64,000 nt of DNA, taken from positions 124,001 through 188,000 of the forward strand of contig JABFQP010000001.1 of assembly GCA_019685655.1 (NCBI GenBank). Direction: 5' to 3'. Below, one piece after another: positions 24,562-32,767 of the stretch. Under the pieces are notes generated by a model. It saw nothing but the letters and a program-made list of their open reading frames with translations. It had not been told where the DNA came from and did no database searches. The translations under genes were made by a program, and so were the position numbers. The stretch is from Candidatus Bathyarchaeota archaeon A05DMB-5. Its GTDB lineage: Archaea > Thermoproteota > Bathyarchaeia > Bathyarchaeales > Bathycorpusculaceae. Positions within the stretch are counted from its first letter, which is position 1, and each line of letters begins with the position of its first letter.

Positions 24562-26795
24562 TTAAAGCTTAGTGTTATGCCCTTTTTTCTTGATTTTGTT
24601 TGTGAAGATTATGGCTATTGTAAGGAGAACATTAAGTAGCAGCAGTATTAGTGCGGGTGAGAACTCTGGGATTATAATTATTTGGTGTTCTGAGTGGGTG
24701 TAGTTGACGTATATATATGTGTCTGCTGTATCTGTCCAGTTTCTGAAGAGGCATGGTTGACCATTTAATAGAACGGTGTAGTTGCCTTGCCATAATTCTT
24801 GCACAATAATGTTTGGCACAGTTATTCTACAGAAGCCACATGCAGACTCTCCAGTGACATTGAAACTTATCATTTTCTGGTCTATGTTGAGTTCGAAGTT
24901 TGAGACTGTTGAATTGCTTATTATATCAATTTTTTGCGCTGTTCCGTCCCATGTTCCAGCGTCAAAAATGTTGATTGGACCCATAAGTGGATATCTGTCA
25001 ATGTTGTCCACATCAATTATGTATTGTGTGTCGCTGATGCTGTCGTAATCAGCGTCAACTCCTACATGGTCGCTCCAATAGTTTCCGCCAGAAGGATAGC
25101 CGTTGTCCCATGTGCACGGCGATGCGTATGTGCTTATCAAGTTTGTGTTGTTTATGAAGTTGTTATGGTAAATCGTGTTGTTTTCTGATTCGCTGAGGTA
25201 TATGCTCTCAGTGTTGTTTACTATGTTGTTTTCGCATATAGTGTTGTTGTTTGAAGACCAAAGGATGATGCCATACTCATTGCTCGTTATGTTGTTTTTA
25301 CATATGATGTTGTCTGAGGAGGAGGTAAGGTCAATCGCATAATAGCTGTTAGTTATGTTATTTGCATAAATGGTGCATTCAGACGTGTCGATATCAATGC
25401 AAGTATCGATTGCTGAAATGTTATTTTCACTAATAACGATGCTTGAATGTGATGCCCTAATTCCATAATTATTGCCTCTAATTTCATTATTTGATGTTGT
25501 GCAATTTGTAGAGTAGTAAATCTCTATTCCATCTTCATCATTGTCTTCCAACGTGTTTCCGCTAATCATGTTATTCGTGGAATTTGTAATGTAAACTCCA
25601 TAATTGTTTCTTTGAATAATGTTTCCAATTATAGTGTTGTTTGAACAGTTGTATAGGTATATCCCGTCACAGTTGCTTGTCAAATTGTTATTTTTGATTC
25701 TCGTGTTATTTGTGTAGGCTAGCAGAATCCCATCGCTGCTTTTAGTGCGGTTCAATCCTTCAATGATGATGTTTGTCGAGTTTATTAGGGCAAGATAACC
25801 AATTTCTGGATGCGTTGTCGCGTTAATAGTTAAGTGGTGCTGGTTGATTAGGTAGTATACTGGTTTGCCGTCTATAAGATTTGAAGTGTCAATTGAATGC
25901 AGATACTCATCTAATTCTTCTCCCCAAATGCCAATTCCGCCGTAAAGATTGTCATTAAACAGATTACTATACATCGAGATGTTTATGCACCTGTCAAGGA
26001 ATACAACCCAATGGTGTTTCATCACATTGTTTTGGTAAATTCTCGTGTTATTACATCGTTCAAGGCTTATGCCATGGTAACTTTCTGTTACGTTGTTCCC
26101 GTAAATTTGGCTGTCTGCTGAACTGTACATGAGGATACTGTTACCATAAGATGTGGGATCCATATTTTTGAAATGCTGTTTTCAGAAATTGTAGTGTTAT
26201 ACGCGTTTGTTAGTTCTATGCCAGCATAAGTGTTTCCCGTGATGTTATTCCCAGAAATAGTGTCGCTAAAAGAAAACACAAAGTAAAAGCCTGTGTGGCC
26301 TCCTGTCATATAGTTTCCAGAAATTATAGTTTCATAAGTGTTGTAGCCCCAAATGTTATCCATTGTGTTATTAAGAGCGCTTTTCAAGATTGTGATGCTA
26401 GTCGTCTCGTTCAATTTGATGCCGTAATAAAAGTCTTTAACCGTCACATTTGCAATCGTAACATTACTCAAGCTGTAAAGGGAAATTCCAACGGATTTAT
26501 ATTCTTCTTTGCCTTGAACTGCAAAGCCATTTCCGTCAAGCACTATGTTGTCTCTCTCTATGACGATTGCGCTTGTGTAGCTTGGAACGTTTCCGACAAT
26601 GTTGTCTGTCAACGTGTAAGTCACATTATTCACTGTTGATATGGGCGCACCTGAAGGTTCTATGCTTCCGTTAGCCCTTATGTAAATGGTTTGACTCCAA
26701 ACGTAATCAGGCTTAACTGGGTGAATGTTAAACGCTATTGTTAAAGTGCTTACAAATAGCAGAAACAACATTAATCCAGAAACTGTTTTCTTCAT
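24562..26795 (-). pseudogene. frameshifted secreted right-handed beta-helix (NosD/CASH-type) surface protein with PEF-CTERM-like tail
   Basis: Two overlapping reading frames form one protein of about 745 residues. The first (26795-26088) begins with a signal peptide (MKKTVSGLMLFLLFVSTLTIAF) cut short here and has Asn-rich beta-helix repeats. Near 26165-26169 a run of five Ts on the + strand (As in the gene) appears one base short: adding one A changes SISKIWIP into SISKNMDPTSYGN, which continues in the second frame. Repeats such as NNTIIGNIIQRNNYGVYI follow. The C-terminus is IPEFSPALILLLL plus a basic end, a PEF-CTERM-like sorting signal. AGGTGA (26802-26807) precedes the ATG. It could be a real mutation, a phase-variable tract or an assembly error. 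Confidence 0.75.
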
Positions 26796-27224
26796 TTTAT
26801 TTCACCTAGCAATATTTTTCATGTTTAACATTTAAAATTTTGTGGAAACGCCCTCTATTGTTGAAATATATTAATTGAACGTTTATTGATGTGCGGATGT
26901 ATGTTATTGGCTATACTCCATCATCTATAAATACGTGGATAGAACGAGGCTATTCGTGATCTGTTTTCCTTTAGTCATCGTTAACTGAACATAAATTCAA
27001 GCGATTGCAAAGATTTTTACTAGTAATTTTATGCTGAAATATTAGCCCCCACCAACAATGCCTTAAATCTAGCTTATTTTGCTAAAATACGCTTAAATAA
27101 TGCTTCTTTTCAAGTGCGGGGGGTGGGATTTACGCACAAATTTACCAGTAAAAGTTCTTATTAGTTTGAGGAAAAATATCGAAAAATTTGGGGTGCAATG
27201 TTGTATGTGATTTATCTTCAGTTT
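26796..27224. other. 429-base intergenic stretch with surface-gene promoter and island junction
   Basis: The left part holds the promoter of the surface-protein gene, with ATTTAAAATTTT near 26830-26841 on the minus strand. From 27015 to 27153 lies the hybrid junction between the two cassettes. The remainder to 27224 is A/T-rich spacer after the antitoxin-like gene. I see no gene in it. Confidence 0.6.
27015..27153 (+). repeat. hybrid junction repeat: A arm, tRNA-Leu core, P' arm
   Basis: Bases 27015-27131 align without gaps to 28079-28195, about 87 percent identical by my count. Bases 27114-27153 align with 23644-23683 at 39 of 40. The overlap (27114-27131) is the 18-base core, equal to the 3' end of tRNA-Leu. 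TTACTAGTAA (27017-27026) and TTACCAGTAA (27142-27151) flank the core. This is the layout of a circle junction (attP) re-created between two tandem integrations. Confidence 0.8.
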
Positions 27225-27431
27225 TTATATTTTTTCTTCTTTTTTCAACTGCCTAATCTCTTTTTCAATTTGCTCGATTGTTAGTGTTTCTGTAGCTCTT
27301 CTAAGCTCCACTACAGAATCGCCATATTTACGTCTAATTTCACTAAGGAATTTTATAGCCCTTTTTGCTCCAAGTTCTTTTACGAGCGCCTCAAAAGGCA
27401 CTTCCACCGTTGCTATCTGAGTCTCGGTCAT
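27225..27431 (-). CDS. small antitoxin-like protein
   Basis: This protein of about 68 residues (MTETQIATVEVPFEALVKEL at the N-terminus) has a beta strand followed by charged helices, as in many VapB-type antitoxins, and ends in a Lys/Glu-rich tail. GGTGA stands five bases before ATG 27431, four bases after the PIN gene stop; another in-frame ATG at 27443 would overlap it. I assign antitoxin from size and pairing only; no named DNA-binding fold is certain. Confidence 0.65.
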   Translation of the reverse strand: MTETQIATVEVPFEALVKELGAKRAIKFLSEIRRKYGDSVVELRRATETLTIEQIEKEIRQLKKEEKI

Positions 27432-27435
27432 TTTT

Positions 27436-27906
27436 TCACCCATGCTTTTCTTCTAAATAATTAATGGGATTTCTTACTTTTAACCTATATCCCTCTTCAG
27501 CTGCAAGTTCCTCGATACAGCGGCTCTTTTGCAGAATTTCATCGTCGCACGTCAAAAACCAGTCAGCCTTTCCTATACAAGCAGAAGAAACGTGTAATGC
27601 ATCTAAAGGATTTAAGCCACATTTAGCAGAGAATCTTCTCGCTAAAGAAATTACCTGCTTAACACTAGTTACATTTACCGAAGCTAGAGTTCTTTCAAAA
27701 CCCCTTACATCTTTTCTCTTTAATGGATCTAGAATTTTCTCGATCTCAAATTTTACATAATCAGAACTTACGATAATTATTTTACCACGCAAAGAGGCAT
27801 CGGCAATTTCAATAAAAGCATTCGCTTCCATTCGAATTCGCTTGTCACCTTGATCGTCAAAGGGTCTGCAATACACGTTTGTATCCAAGTAAATTCGCTC
27901 AACCAA
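27436..27906 (-). CDS. PIN-domain protein, probable VapC-type RNase toxin
   Basis: This 156-residue PIN-domain protein is probably a Mg-dependent RNase that cuts tRNA or rRNA. Conserved acidic positions are visible: IYLDTNVYCRPF at the N-terminus, the central glutamate near IEKILDP, PLDALHVSSA and FLTCDDEIL. The start is a TTG at 27906 with a TATA-like TATTTTAAAAGG upstream on the minus strand. The toxin gene precedes its partner, the reverse of most vapBC operons. Confidence 0.82.
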   Translation of the reverse strand: MVERIYLDTNVYCRPFDDQGDKRIRMEANAFIEIADASLRGKIIIVSSDYVKFEIEKILDPLKRKDVRGFERTLASVNVTSVKQVISLARRFSAKCGLNPLDALHVSSACIGKADWFLTCDDEILQKSRCIEELAAEEGYRLKVRNPINYLEEKHG

Positions 27907-28078
27907 TTTAACTCACAAGCAGTTATTAATTGCCGAACACCTTTTAAAATATGCACTACTTCACAAGTTTTGAAGACAAATAGAAAGAAACTAACAAATT
28001 TATTGTCATCAATTCTTTCTTTGAAAACTATGACAGACTCGATACTAACGTCTTCTAGCTATTGCAACTATGGGCACA

Positions 28079-28195
28079 TTTTACTAGTAATTTTATGCTG
28101 AAATTTCAGCCCCCACCGATAACGCCTTAAATTTGGTTTATTTTGTTAAAATAAGCTTTTATAAGGCTGCTTTTCAAGTGCGGGGGGTGGGATTT
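28079..28195 (+). repeat. attR-like repeat next to tRNA-Leu
   Basis: These 117 bases pair gap-free with 27015-27131. The last 18 (28178-28195) are the functional tRNA-Leu 3' end plus a few flanking bases. TTACTAGTAA (28081-28090) and the perfect palindrome CTGAAATTTCAG (28098-28109) lie in the arm; the first is kept in both copies, the second is altered in the other copy. Confidence 0.8.
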
Positions 28196-28263
28196 GAACC
28201 CACGAACCCCTATGGGATAGGCGCCTCAGGCCTACGCCTTTGGCCATGCTTGGCAACCCCCGC
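28179..28263 (-). tRNA. tRNA-Leu (anticodon GAG)
   Basis: The minus strand folds as a class II tRNA: acceptor GCGGGGG pairs with CCCCCGC, the anticodon stem TAGGC/GCCTA holds the loop CTGAGGC with GAG as anticodon, a long variable arm TCCC-ATA-GGGG follows, and the T arm is GTGGG-TTCAAAT-CCCAC. The discriminator is A, as for leucine, and CCA is not encoded. No intron is present. The 3' end is the target copied in the cassette junctions. Confidence 0.95.
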
Positions 28264-28360
28264 GTGGAATCGTGTTCTGTTATTTACTTTTCATATTTGT
28301 TGTTTGAATTAAATCTTGCTTTAGAAAAGTCGAGTAAAAAAGGGAAAAAGCGTGGAAAGT

Positions 28361-28804
28361 TTAGGTTAAGCGAAAGTCTTCCTTTATCGTCGTCAACACA
28401 ACATGCGTGTTTGTTCTTTCCACGTAGGGTATTGCCAGAAGCCTCTTCGTGAACTTACTCAGCTCTTCTCTGTTCTTGAACTTTGCAATTATGACCGCAT
28501 CTATCAAGCCTGTCACGTCATACACGCAACAAACATTCGGCAAACGCGCAATTTCATTTTCCACCTCCAAAAGCCTACCCTTCGAAACAGTTATTTCGCT
28601 CACAACTGTTAATTCATACCCGAGTCTTTCATGGTCAAGCAGTGCCGAATAGCCCTTTATTATTCCTTCTTTTTCCATCCGTTTTATCCGAGACAAGACA
28701 GTGCCTATAGAAATGTCGCACTGATTAGCTATCTGCCGCGACGAAAGCCGTGCATCAGAAGTTAACGCCTTCAATATTTTAACATCTGTTTCATCCAAGC
28801 CCAT
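28361..28804 (-). CDS. Lrp/AsnC-family transcription regulator
   Basis: This regulator of about 147 residues has the N-terminal winged HTH of the family (LDETDVKILKALTSDARLSSRQIANQCDISIGTVLSRIKRM, here residues 2-42) and a C-terminal RAM ligand domain (GYELTVVSEITVSKGRLLEVENEI onward). ATG 28804 is preferred over the upstream GTG because AGGTGA (28811-28816) is then correctly spaced. It diverges from glnA with TGCAT boxes between them, so it likely controls glnA and itself. Confidence 0.92.
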   Translation of the reverse strand: MGLDETDVKILKALTSDARLSSRQIANQCDISIGTVLSRIKRMEKEGIIKGYSALLDHERLGYELTVVSEITVSKGRLLEVENEIARLPNVCCVYDVTGLIDAVIIAKFKNREELSKFTKRLLAIPYVERTNTHVVLTTIKEDFRLT

Positions 28805-28810
28805 AACCAC

Positions 28811-28941
28811 TCACCTTTCACTGCATATTTGTCTAATCTAATGCATGGTATATTTAACATTTATGCATATTTTTTCCAATAAACCTTTTATACGTAAAGA
28901 AATAATTCCATCCGCTGTAAATCTGATTAGGAAGGGGCAGC
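28811..28941. promoter_or_regulatory. divergent lrp / glnA promoter with TGCAT boxes
   Basis: Three TGCAT cores lie at 28822, 28842 and 28864, roughly two helical turns apart; two of them are part of the palindrome ATGCAT. A TATA-like TTTTATACG (28886-28894) serves glnA, and TTAAATATACC on the minus strand (near 28848-28858) serves the regulator. Lrp-type proteins bind such repeated sites along one DNA face. Binding by the neighbouring protein is inferred. Confidence 0.55.
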
Positions 28942-30318
28942 ATGGAATACACACAAAACATTGATACATACCTAAAACTAATAAAAAGCGCAGACTACAT
29001 TCTCTTACATTTCACAGACCTACTCGGCTACTTAAAAGGCAGAACCATCCCAGCAGAAGAAGCAGAAAACGCCCTAAAAGAAGGCGTCGGCTTCGACGGC
29101 TCCTCCATAATAGGCGGAGTCAGCATAGAAGAAAGCGACATGATAATGAAACCAGACCCATCCACATTCACAGTTTGCCCATACTACTTCTACGACAAAG
29201 GCGTTGCAAGCTTCATCTGCCACGTGCACAAACCCAACGGCGAACACTTAGAAAGCGACCCAAGACACATCTGCAAACAAACCATACAAAAAACATTAAA
29301 AGAAAGATACGCGCCAACAGCCGCAGCCGAACTAGAATTCTACCTAGTCCAAAAAAACACGGAAGGCGAAGTTTACCCAGTTGAAAACCACCTCATAGAC
29401 AAACAAAGATACTTCGACATAGCGCCTGGACGAGACATAACAGAAACTTATCGAATGGACTTGTCCAACGCCCTATTCGCCATGGGAATCACCGTTGAAA
29501 GACAACACCACGAAGCCGGCTCAGCACAAAACGAAATAACATTCAGATACTCAGACCCGCAAACCACTTCAGACAACATCATGCGCTACAAGTTTGCAGC
29601 AAAAGCAGTAGCAGACAAAAAATACGGTTGGACAGCAACATTCATGCCAAAACCATGGCACGGCAAACCCGGCAATGGCATGCACGTGCACCTAGGACTA
29701 CGCAACCCAAAAAATGGAGAAAACCTATTCTACGACCCGAAAGGCTACGCGCATCTTTCGCAGAAATGCCGATATTTCATTGGCGGTTTACTAGAGCATG
29801 CCCGAGCACTCTGCGCGATTGTTGCGCCAACAGTTAACAGTTACAAGAGACTTGTGCCCGGCTACGAAGCCCCAGTGTATGTGGCGTGGAGCAAGAGAAA
29901 CCGCTCTGCACTGATAAGAGTGCCAGAATATTTTCCTGGAAAAGAAAGAGAAGCAAGAATAGAGTTCAGATGCCCAGACCCGCTTTGCAATCCGTACTTG
30001 GCTTATGCAGTGATTTTTGAAGCAGGATTAGATGGCATAAGAAAAAAGGTTGACGCCGGCGAACCTGTGGACGCTAATGTTTATCACTTAACAGAAGCAG
30101 AACGCAAGAAGTTAGGCATCCAAACTTTGCCAACTTCGCTCAAAGAAGCCATAGAAGAATGGAACTGCGACGACATCTGCAAACAAGCCTTAGGCAAGGA
30201 AACCGCGGAAAAATACATGGAGCTTAAAATGCAAGAGTGGAAAGAATACGAGACACATCAGCCTAACGACAAGAACCAAGTAACCAGTTGGGAACTGCAA
30301 AAATATCTCTACGCATAA
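28942..30318 (+). CDS. glnA: glutamine synthetase, type I
   Basis: This 458-residue enzyme joins ammonia and glutamate using ATP. Motifs seen are GFDGSSIIGG near residue 50, AAELEFYLV, HHEAGSAQNEI near 192, the ATP-binding GNGMHVHLGL near 245, and PGYEAPVYVAWSKRNRSALIRVP broken around residue 310. The ATG follows AGGAAGGGG. Nearby nitrogen genes include the Lrp regulator and, at 51-57 kb, two glutamate dehydrogenases and a glutamate-synthase-like gene. Confidence 0.95.
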   Translation: MEYTQNIDTYLKLIKSADYILLHFTDLLGYLKGRTIPAEEAENALKEGVGFDGSSIIGGVSIEESDMIMKPDPSTFTVCPYYFYDKGVASFICHVHKPNGEHLESDPRHICKQTIQKTLKERYAPTAAAELEFYLVQKNTEGEVYPVENHLIDKQRYFDIAPGRDITETYRMDLSNALFAMGITVERQHHEAGSAQNEITFRYSDPQTTSDNIMRYKFAAKAVADKKYGWTATFMPKPWHGKPGNGMHVHLGLRNPKNGENLFYDPKGYAHLSQKCRYFIGGLLEHARALCAIVAPTVNSYKRLVPGYEAPVYVAWSKRNRSALIRVPEYFPGKEREARIEFRCPDPLCNPYLAYAVIFEAGLDGIRKKVDAGEPVDANVYHLTEAERKKLGIQTLPTSLKEAIEEWNCDDICKQALGKETAEKYMELKMQEWKEYETHQPNDKNQVTSWELQKYLYA

Positions 30319-30384
30319 AAATAACATGCTTAAATACTTGCGTCCACACGGAGCAATAATTCCACAGCAAGAGAAAGATAAACA

Positions 30385-31929
30385 ATGAAATACGACACAA
30401 TACTCGTACTTGATTTCGGCGGGCAATACTGCCACCTCATAGGAAGACGAATAAGAGAACATGGAGTCTACTCGGAAATCGTCGCCCACGACATAAAACC
30501 AGAAGAAATTGAGCTGCTAAAAGAAAAGTTCAACGTGAAAGGACTCATTTTTTCAGGCGGACCAGCAAGCGTTTACGAACCAAACGCTCCAAAACCCAAC
30601 CAGCACATTCTCGACGTAGGACTACCAATTCTGGGATTATGTTATGGGCACCAACTTATCGCTCAGATGGTTGGAGGAAACGTTGAGCCCGCAAAGGAAA
30701 GAGAGTATGGAATAGCATACGTAACCATTAACAAACCAGTAGGCGTTTTGACGGGGTTAAACGCAAAAGAGAAAGTGTGGATGAGCCACGGCGACACCGT
30801 CTTCTCAATTCCCACAGACTATGAAGTGTTAGCACACACAGAAAACTGTCCAGTCGCAGCGTTCAGACACAAGAAAAAGCCAATTTATGGTTTGCAGTGG
30901 CACCCGGAAGTCGTGCACACAGAAAAAGGAACCAAAATGCTCCAAAACTTCATCTTCGAAGTTTGCAAATGTGAAGCAAACTGGAAAATGGGAGACATAA
31001 TAGAAAAAATGATAACAGAAATAAAGGCGCAAGTTGGCGAAGGGAAAGCCATAATAGCCCTAAGCGGAGGCATAGACTCCAGCGTCGCCACAGCCCTAGC
31101 AGCAAAAGCCATAGGCAACAGACTCACAGCAGTATTCGTCGACCACGGATTCATGCGCGAAAATGAACCAGAATTCGTGAAAAACGTTTTCCAAAAATTC
31201 AAACTAAACCTCATAATCGCAGATGCACAAAAACGATTTTTAAAGAAACTCGAAGGAATCACAGACCCAGAAAAGAAACGCAAAACCATCGGCGAAGAAT
31301 TCATCCGCGTCTTCGAGGAAATCGCTGAAAAAACAGGCGCTGACTACTTAATCCAAGGAACCATATACCCAGACAGAATTGAATCTGGATTCAGAAAATT
31401 CTCAGACAAAATAAAAACACACCACAACGTGGCTGGTTTACCAATAAAAATCAAATTCAAAAAAATCATTGAACCACTACGCGACCTATACAAAGACGAA
31501 GTTCGAAGAGTCGCCAAAATGCTTGGACTACCGAAAGAGATAGTTTTCAGACAACCGTTTCCAGGTCCGGGACTCGCAGTCAGAATAATTGGCGAATTAA
31601 CCCCAGAGAAAGTTAGAATAGCCAAAAAAGCAGACAAAATTGTACGCGAAGAAATTGAGAAGAGCGGACTGGAAGAAAACTTGTGGCAGTACTTCGCCGT
31701 TTTAACAGACACCAAAGCTACAGGCGTGAAAGGCGACGCAAGAGCCTACGGTTACGTTGTCGCAGTCCGTATTGTAGAAAGCCGCGAAGCAATGACGGCT
31801 AGTTTCGCAAAAATCCCGTACGAGGTGCTAGAGAAAATCTCGACAAGAATTACAAATGAAATATCAGAAGTTACGCGCGTTGTCTATGACGTAACGCATA
31901 AACCGCCGGCAACGATTGAATGGGAATAA
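30385..31929 (+). CDS. guaA: GMP synthase, fused two-domain form
   Basis: This 514-residue enzyme aminates XMP to GMP. The class I glutaminase domain has LCYGHQLIAQMVGG (nucleophilic Cys) and LQWHPEVVHT. The ATP pyrophosphatase domain has ALSGGIDSSVATALAAKA near residue 227 and VDHGFMRENE. The C-terminal dimerisation domain ends in DVTHKPPATIEWE. Many archaea encode the two halves as separate proteins; here they are one chain, as in bacteria. The gene follows glnA by 66 bases. Confidence 0.95.
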   Translation: MKYDTILVLDFGGQYCHLIGRRIREHGVYSEIVAHDIKPEEIELLKEKFNVKGLIFSGGPASVYEPNAPKPNQHILDVGLPILGLCYGHQLIAQMVGGNVEPAKEREYGIAYVTINKPVGVLTGLNAKEKVWMSHGDTVFSIPTDYEVLAHTENCPVAAFRHKKKPIYGLQWHPEVVHTEKGTKMLQNFIFEVCKCEANWKMGDIIEKMITEIKAQVGEGKAIIALSGGIDSSVATALAAKAIGNRLTAVFVDHGFMRENEPEFVKNVFQKFKLNLIIADAQKRFLKKLEGITDPEKKRKTIGEEFIRVFEEIAEKTGADYLIQGTIYPDRIESGFRKFSDKIKTHHNVAGLPIKIKFKKIIEPLRDLYKDEVRRVAKMLGLPKEIVFRQPFPGPGLAVRIIGELTPEKVRIAKKADKIVREEIEKSGLEENLWQYFAVLTDTKATGVKGDARAYGYVVAVRIVESREAMTASFAKIPYEVLEKISTRITNEISEVTRVVYDVTHKPPATIEWE

Positions 31930-31944
31930 AAGAAGAATTGAACT

Positions 31945-32718
31945 TTAAGCCTTAGGCTTTTGCATTAAATCCTCAATCTTCGTGTTTTTAAGCAATTTTA
32001 CATGCTTGACTAGTTCGCCGACCACAACCTCAAAAACCCTTTTTCCCTTCTTTGCAGAAGCCGTTTTTGAAACGCCAAAAACCCCAGAGCTTGTATAATC
32101 CGCAGTGCCCAGAGGAAGCGTCACGCCTTCTGTTTGTGTTTTGTGCTTGCGCGTTTCCTCATCAACGGCCTTTTTCATGTTGACCATTTGTGGATGCAAA
32201 GCCAAATTTACCGAAGTTTCTTCCGCTCCAGCGTGTCCTCTTTCTTCCGGTTTGAAGATGTCTGGCAAAAGTTTGCTCGCTGCGGGCCACCACTGAAAGA
32301 CTGAGATGAAAATTCCTTTTTCGCGCATTTCTCGAGCCAGTTCAGCAAGAGCGTGAAGGTTGCCGCCGTGTCCATTTACTATTACAATTTTCTTTACGCC
32401 ATAATAATTCAGTGCGAGACATGCTTCTTTCACGTAGTTTTTGAATGTTTTAGGCGAGATGAAAATGGTTCCACAGAATTGTTTGTGATGTGAACTAACG
32501 CCGAAAGGAACAACTTGCAAACATAAAACGCCAGTGCGTCTGGCGGTTTCTTCGGCTATCGCCTTAGCGATTAGATGGTCTGTTCCAAGGGGGTTTTGAG
32601 GACCATGCTGCTCGTTGGAGCCGACGGGTAAAATGGCGATATCGTTTTTAGCGAAGTATTTTTTGGCTTCAGCCCAGCTCATCTCATGCAACAAAACCTT
32701 CAACTGTTTCACCTTCAC
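31945..32718 (-). CDS. creatininase-family amidohydrolase
   Basis: This 257-residue protein belongs to the creatininase family of metal amidohydrolases. Metal ligands lie in LPVGSNEQHGPQNPLGTDH near residue 31, VNGHGGNLHAL near 113 and RGHAGAEETS near 158. In archaea one member, ArfB, removes the formyl group from an early riboflavin/F420 precursor, and others act in cofactor maturation; I cannot tell which applies. The GTG start lies 49 bases from the divergent sugar operon. Confidence 0.8.
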   Translation of the reverse strand: MKVKQLKVLLHEMSWAEAKKYFAKNDIAILPVGSNEQHGPQNPLGTDHLIAKAIAEETARRTGVLCLQVVPFGVSSHHKQFCGTIFISPKTFKNYVKEACLALNYYGVKKIVIVNGHGGNLHALAELAREMREKGIFISVFQWWPAASKLLPDIFKPEERGHAGAEETSVNLALHPQMVNMKKAVDEETRKHKTQTEGVTLPLGTADYTSSGVFGVSKTASAKKGKRVFEVVVGELVKHVKLLKNTKIEDLMQKPKA

Positions 32719-32767
32719 GAAATCGCTTATATTAAGAGGTTAATGATATAAAATTTGCATTGAAACG
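32719..32767. promoter_or_regulatory. compact divergent promoter, creatininase / sugar operon
   Basis: Only 49 bases separate the two start codons. A TATA-like GATATAAAAT (32744-32753) points rightward and would start transcription almost at the GTG at 32768, so the operon's first message is probably leaderless. On the minus strand TTAATATAAG (32728-32737) can serve the creatininase gene. Confidence 0.5.

Larger units (their letters stand above)
23644..27113. mobile_element. cassette 1: tRNA-Leu-targeted, integrase-less element
   Basis: About 3.5 kb lies between two copies of the tRNA-Leu 3'-end core (23644 and 27114). Its left end has the arm with TTACCAGTAA and its right end the roughly 100-base arm that starts with TTACTAGTAA (27017). 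Cargo is a DUF4258/DUF2283 pair and a frameshifted surface beta-helix protein. No integrase or replication gene is present, so mobility would need a helper. The reading as an integrated element is an inference from repeat geometry. Confidence 0.65.
27114..28178. mobile_element. cassette 2: 1.06-kb tRNA-Leu-targeted element with a PIN toxin-antitoxin pair
   Basis: This unit runs from the core copy at 27114 to the tRNA gene. It has the same ends as cassette 1: core and P' arm on the left, A arm with TTACTAGTAA (28081-28090) on the right. The only cargo is a PIN-domain gene with an overlapping or adjacent antitoxin-like gene. No integrase is encoded. The A arms of the two units differ by about 13 percent, so they are related but not recent copies of each other. 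Confidence 0.65.
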
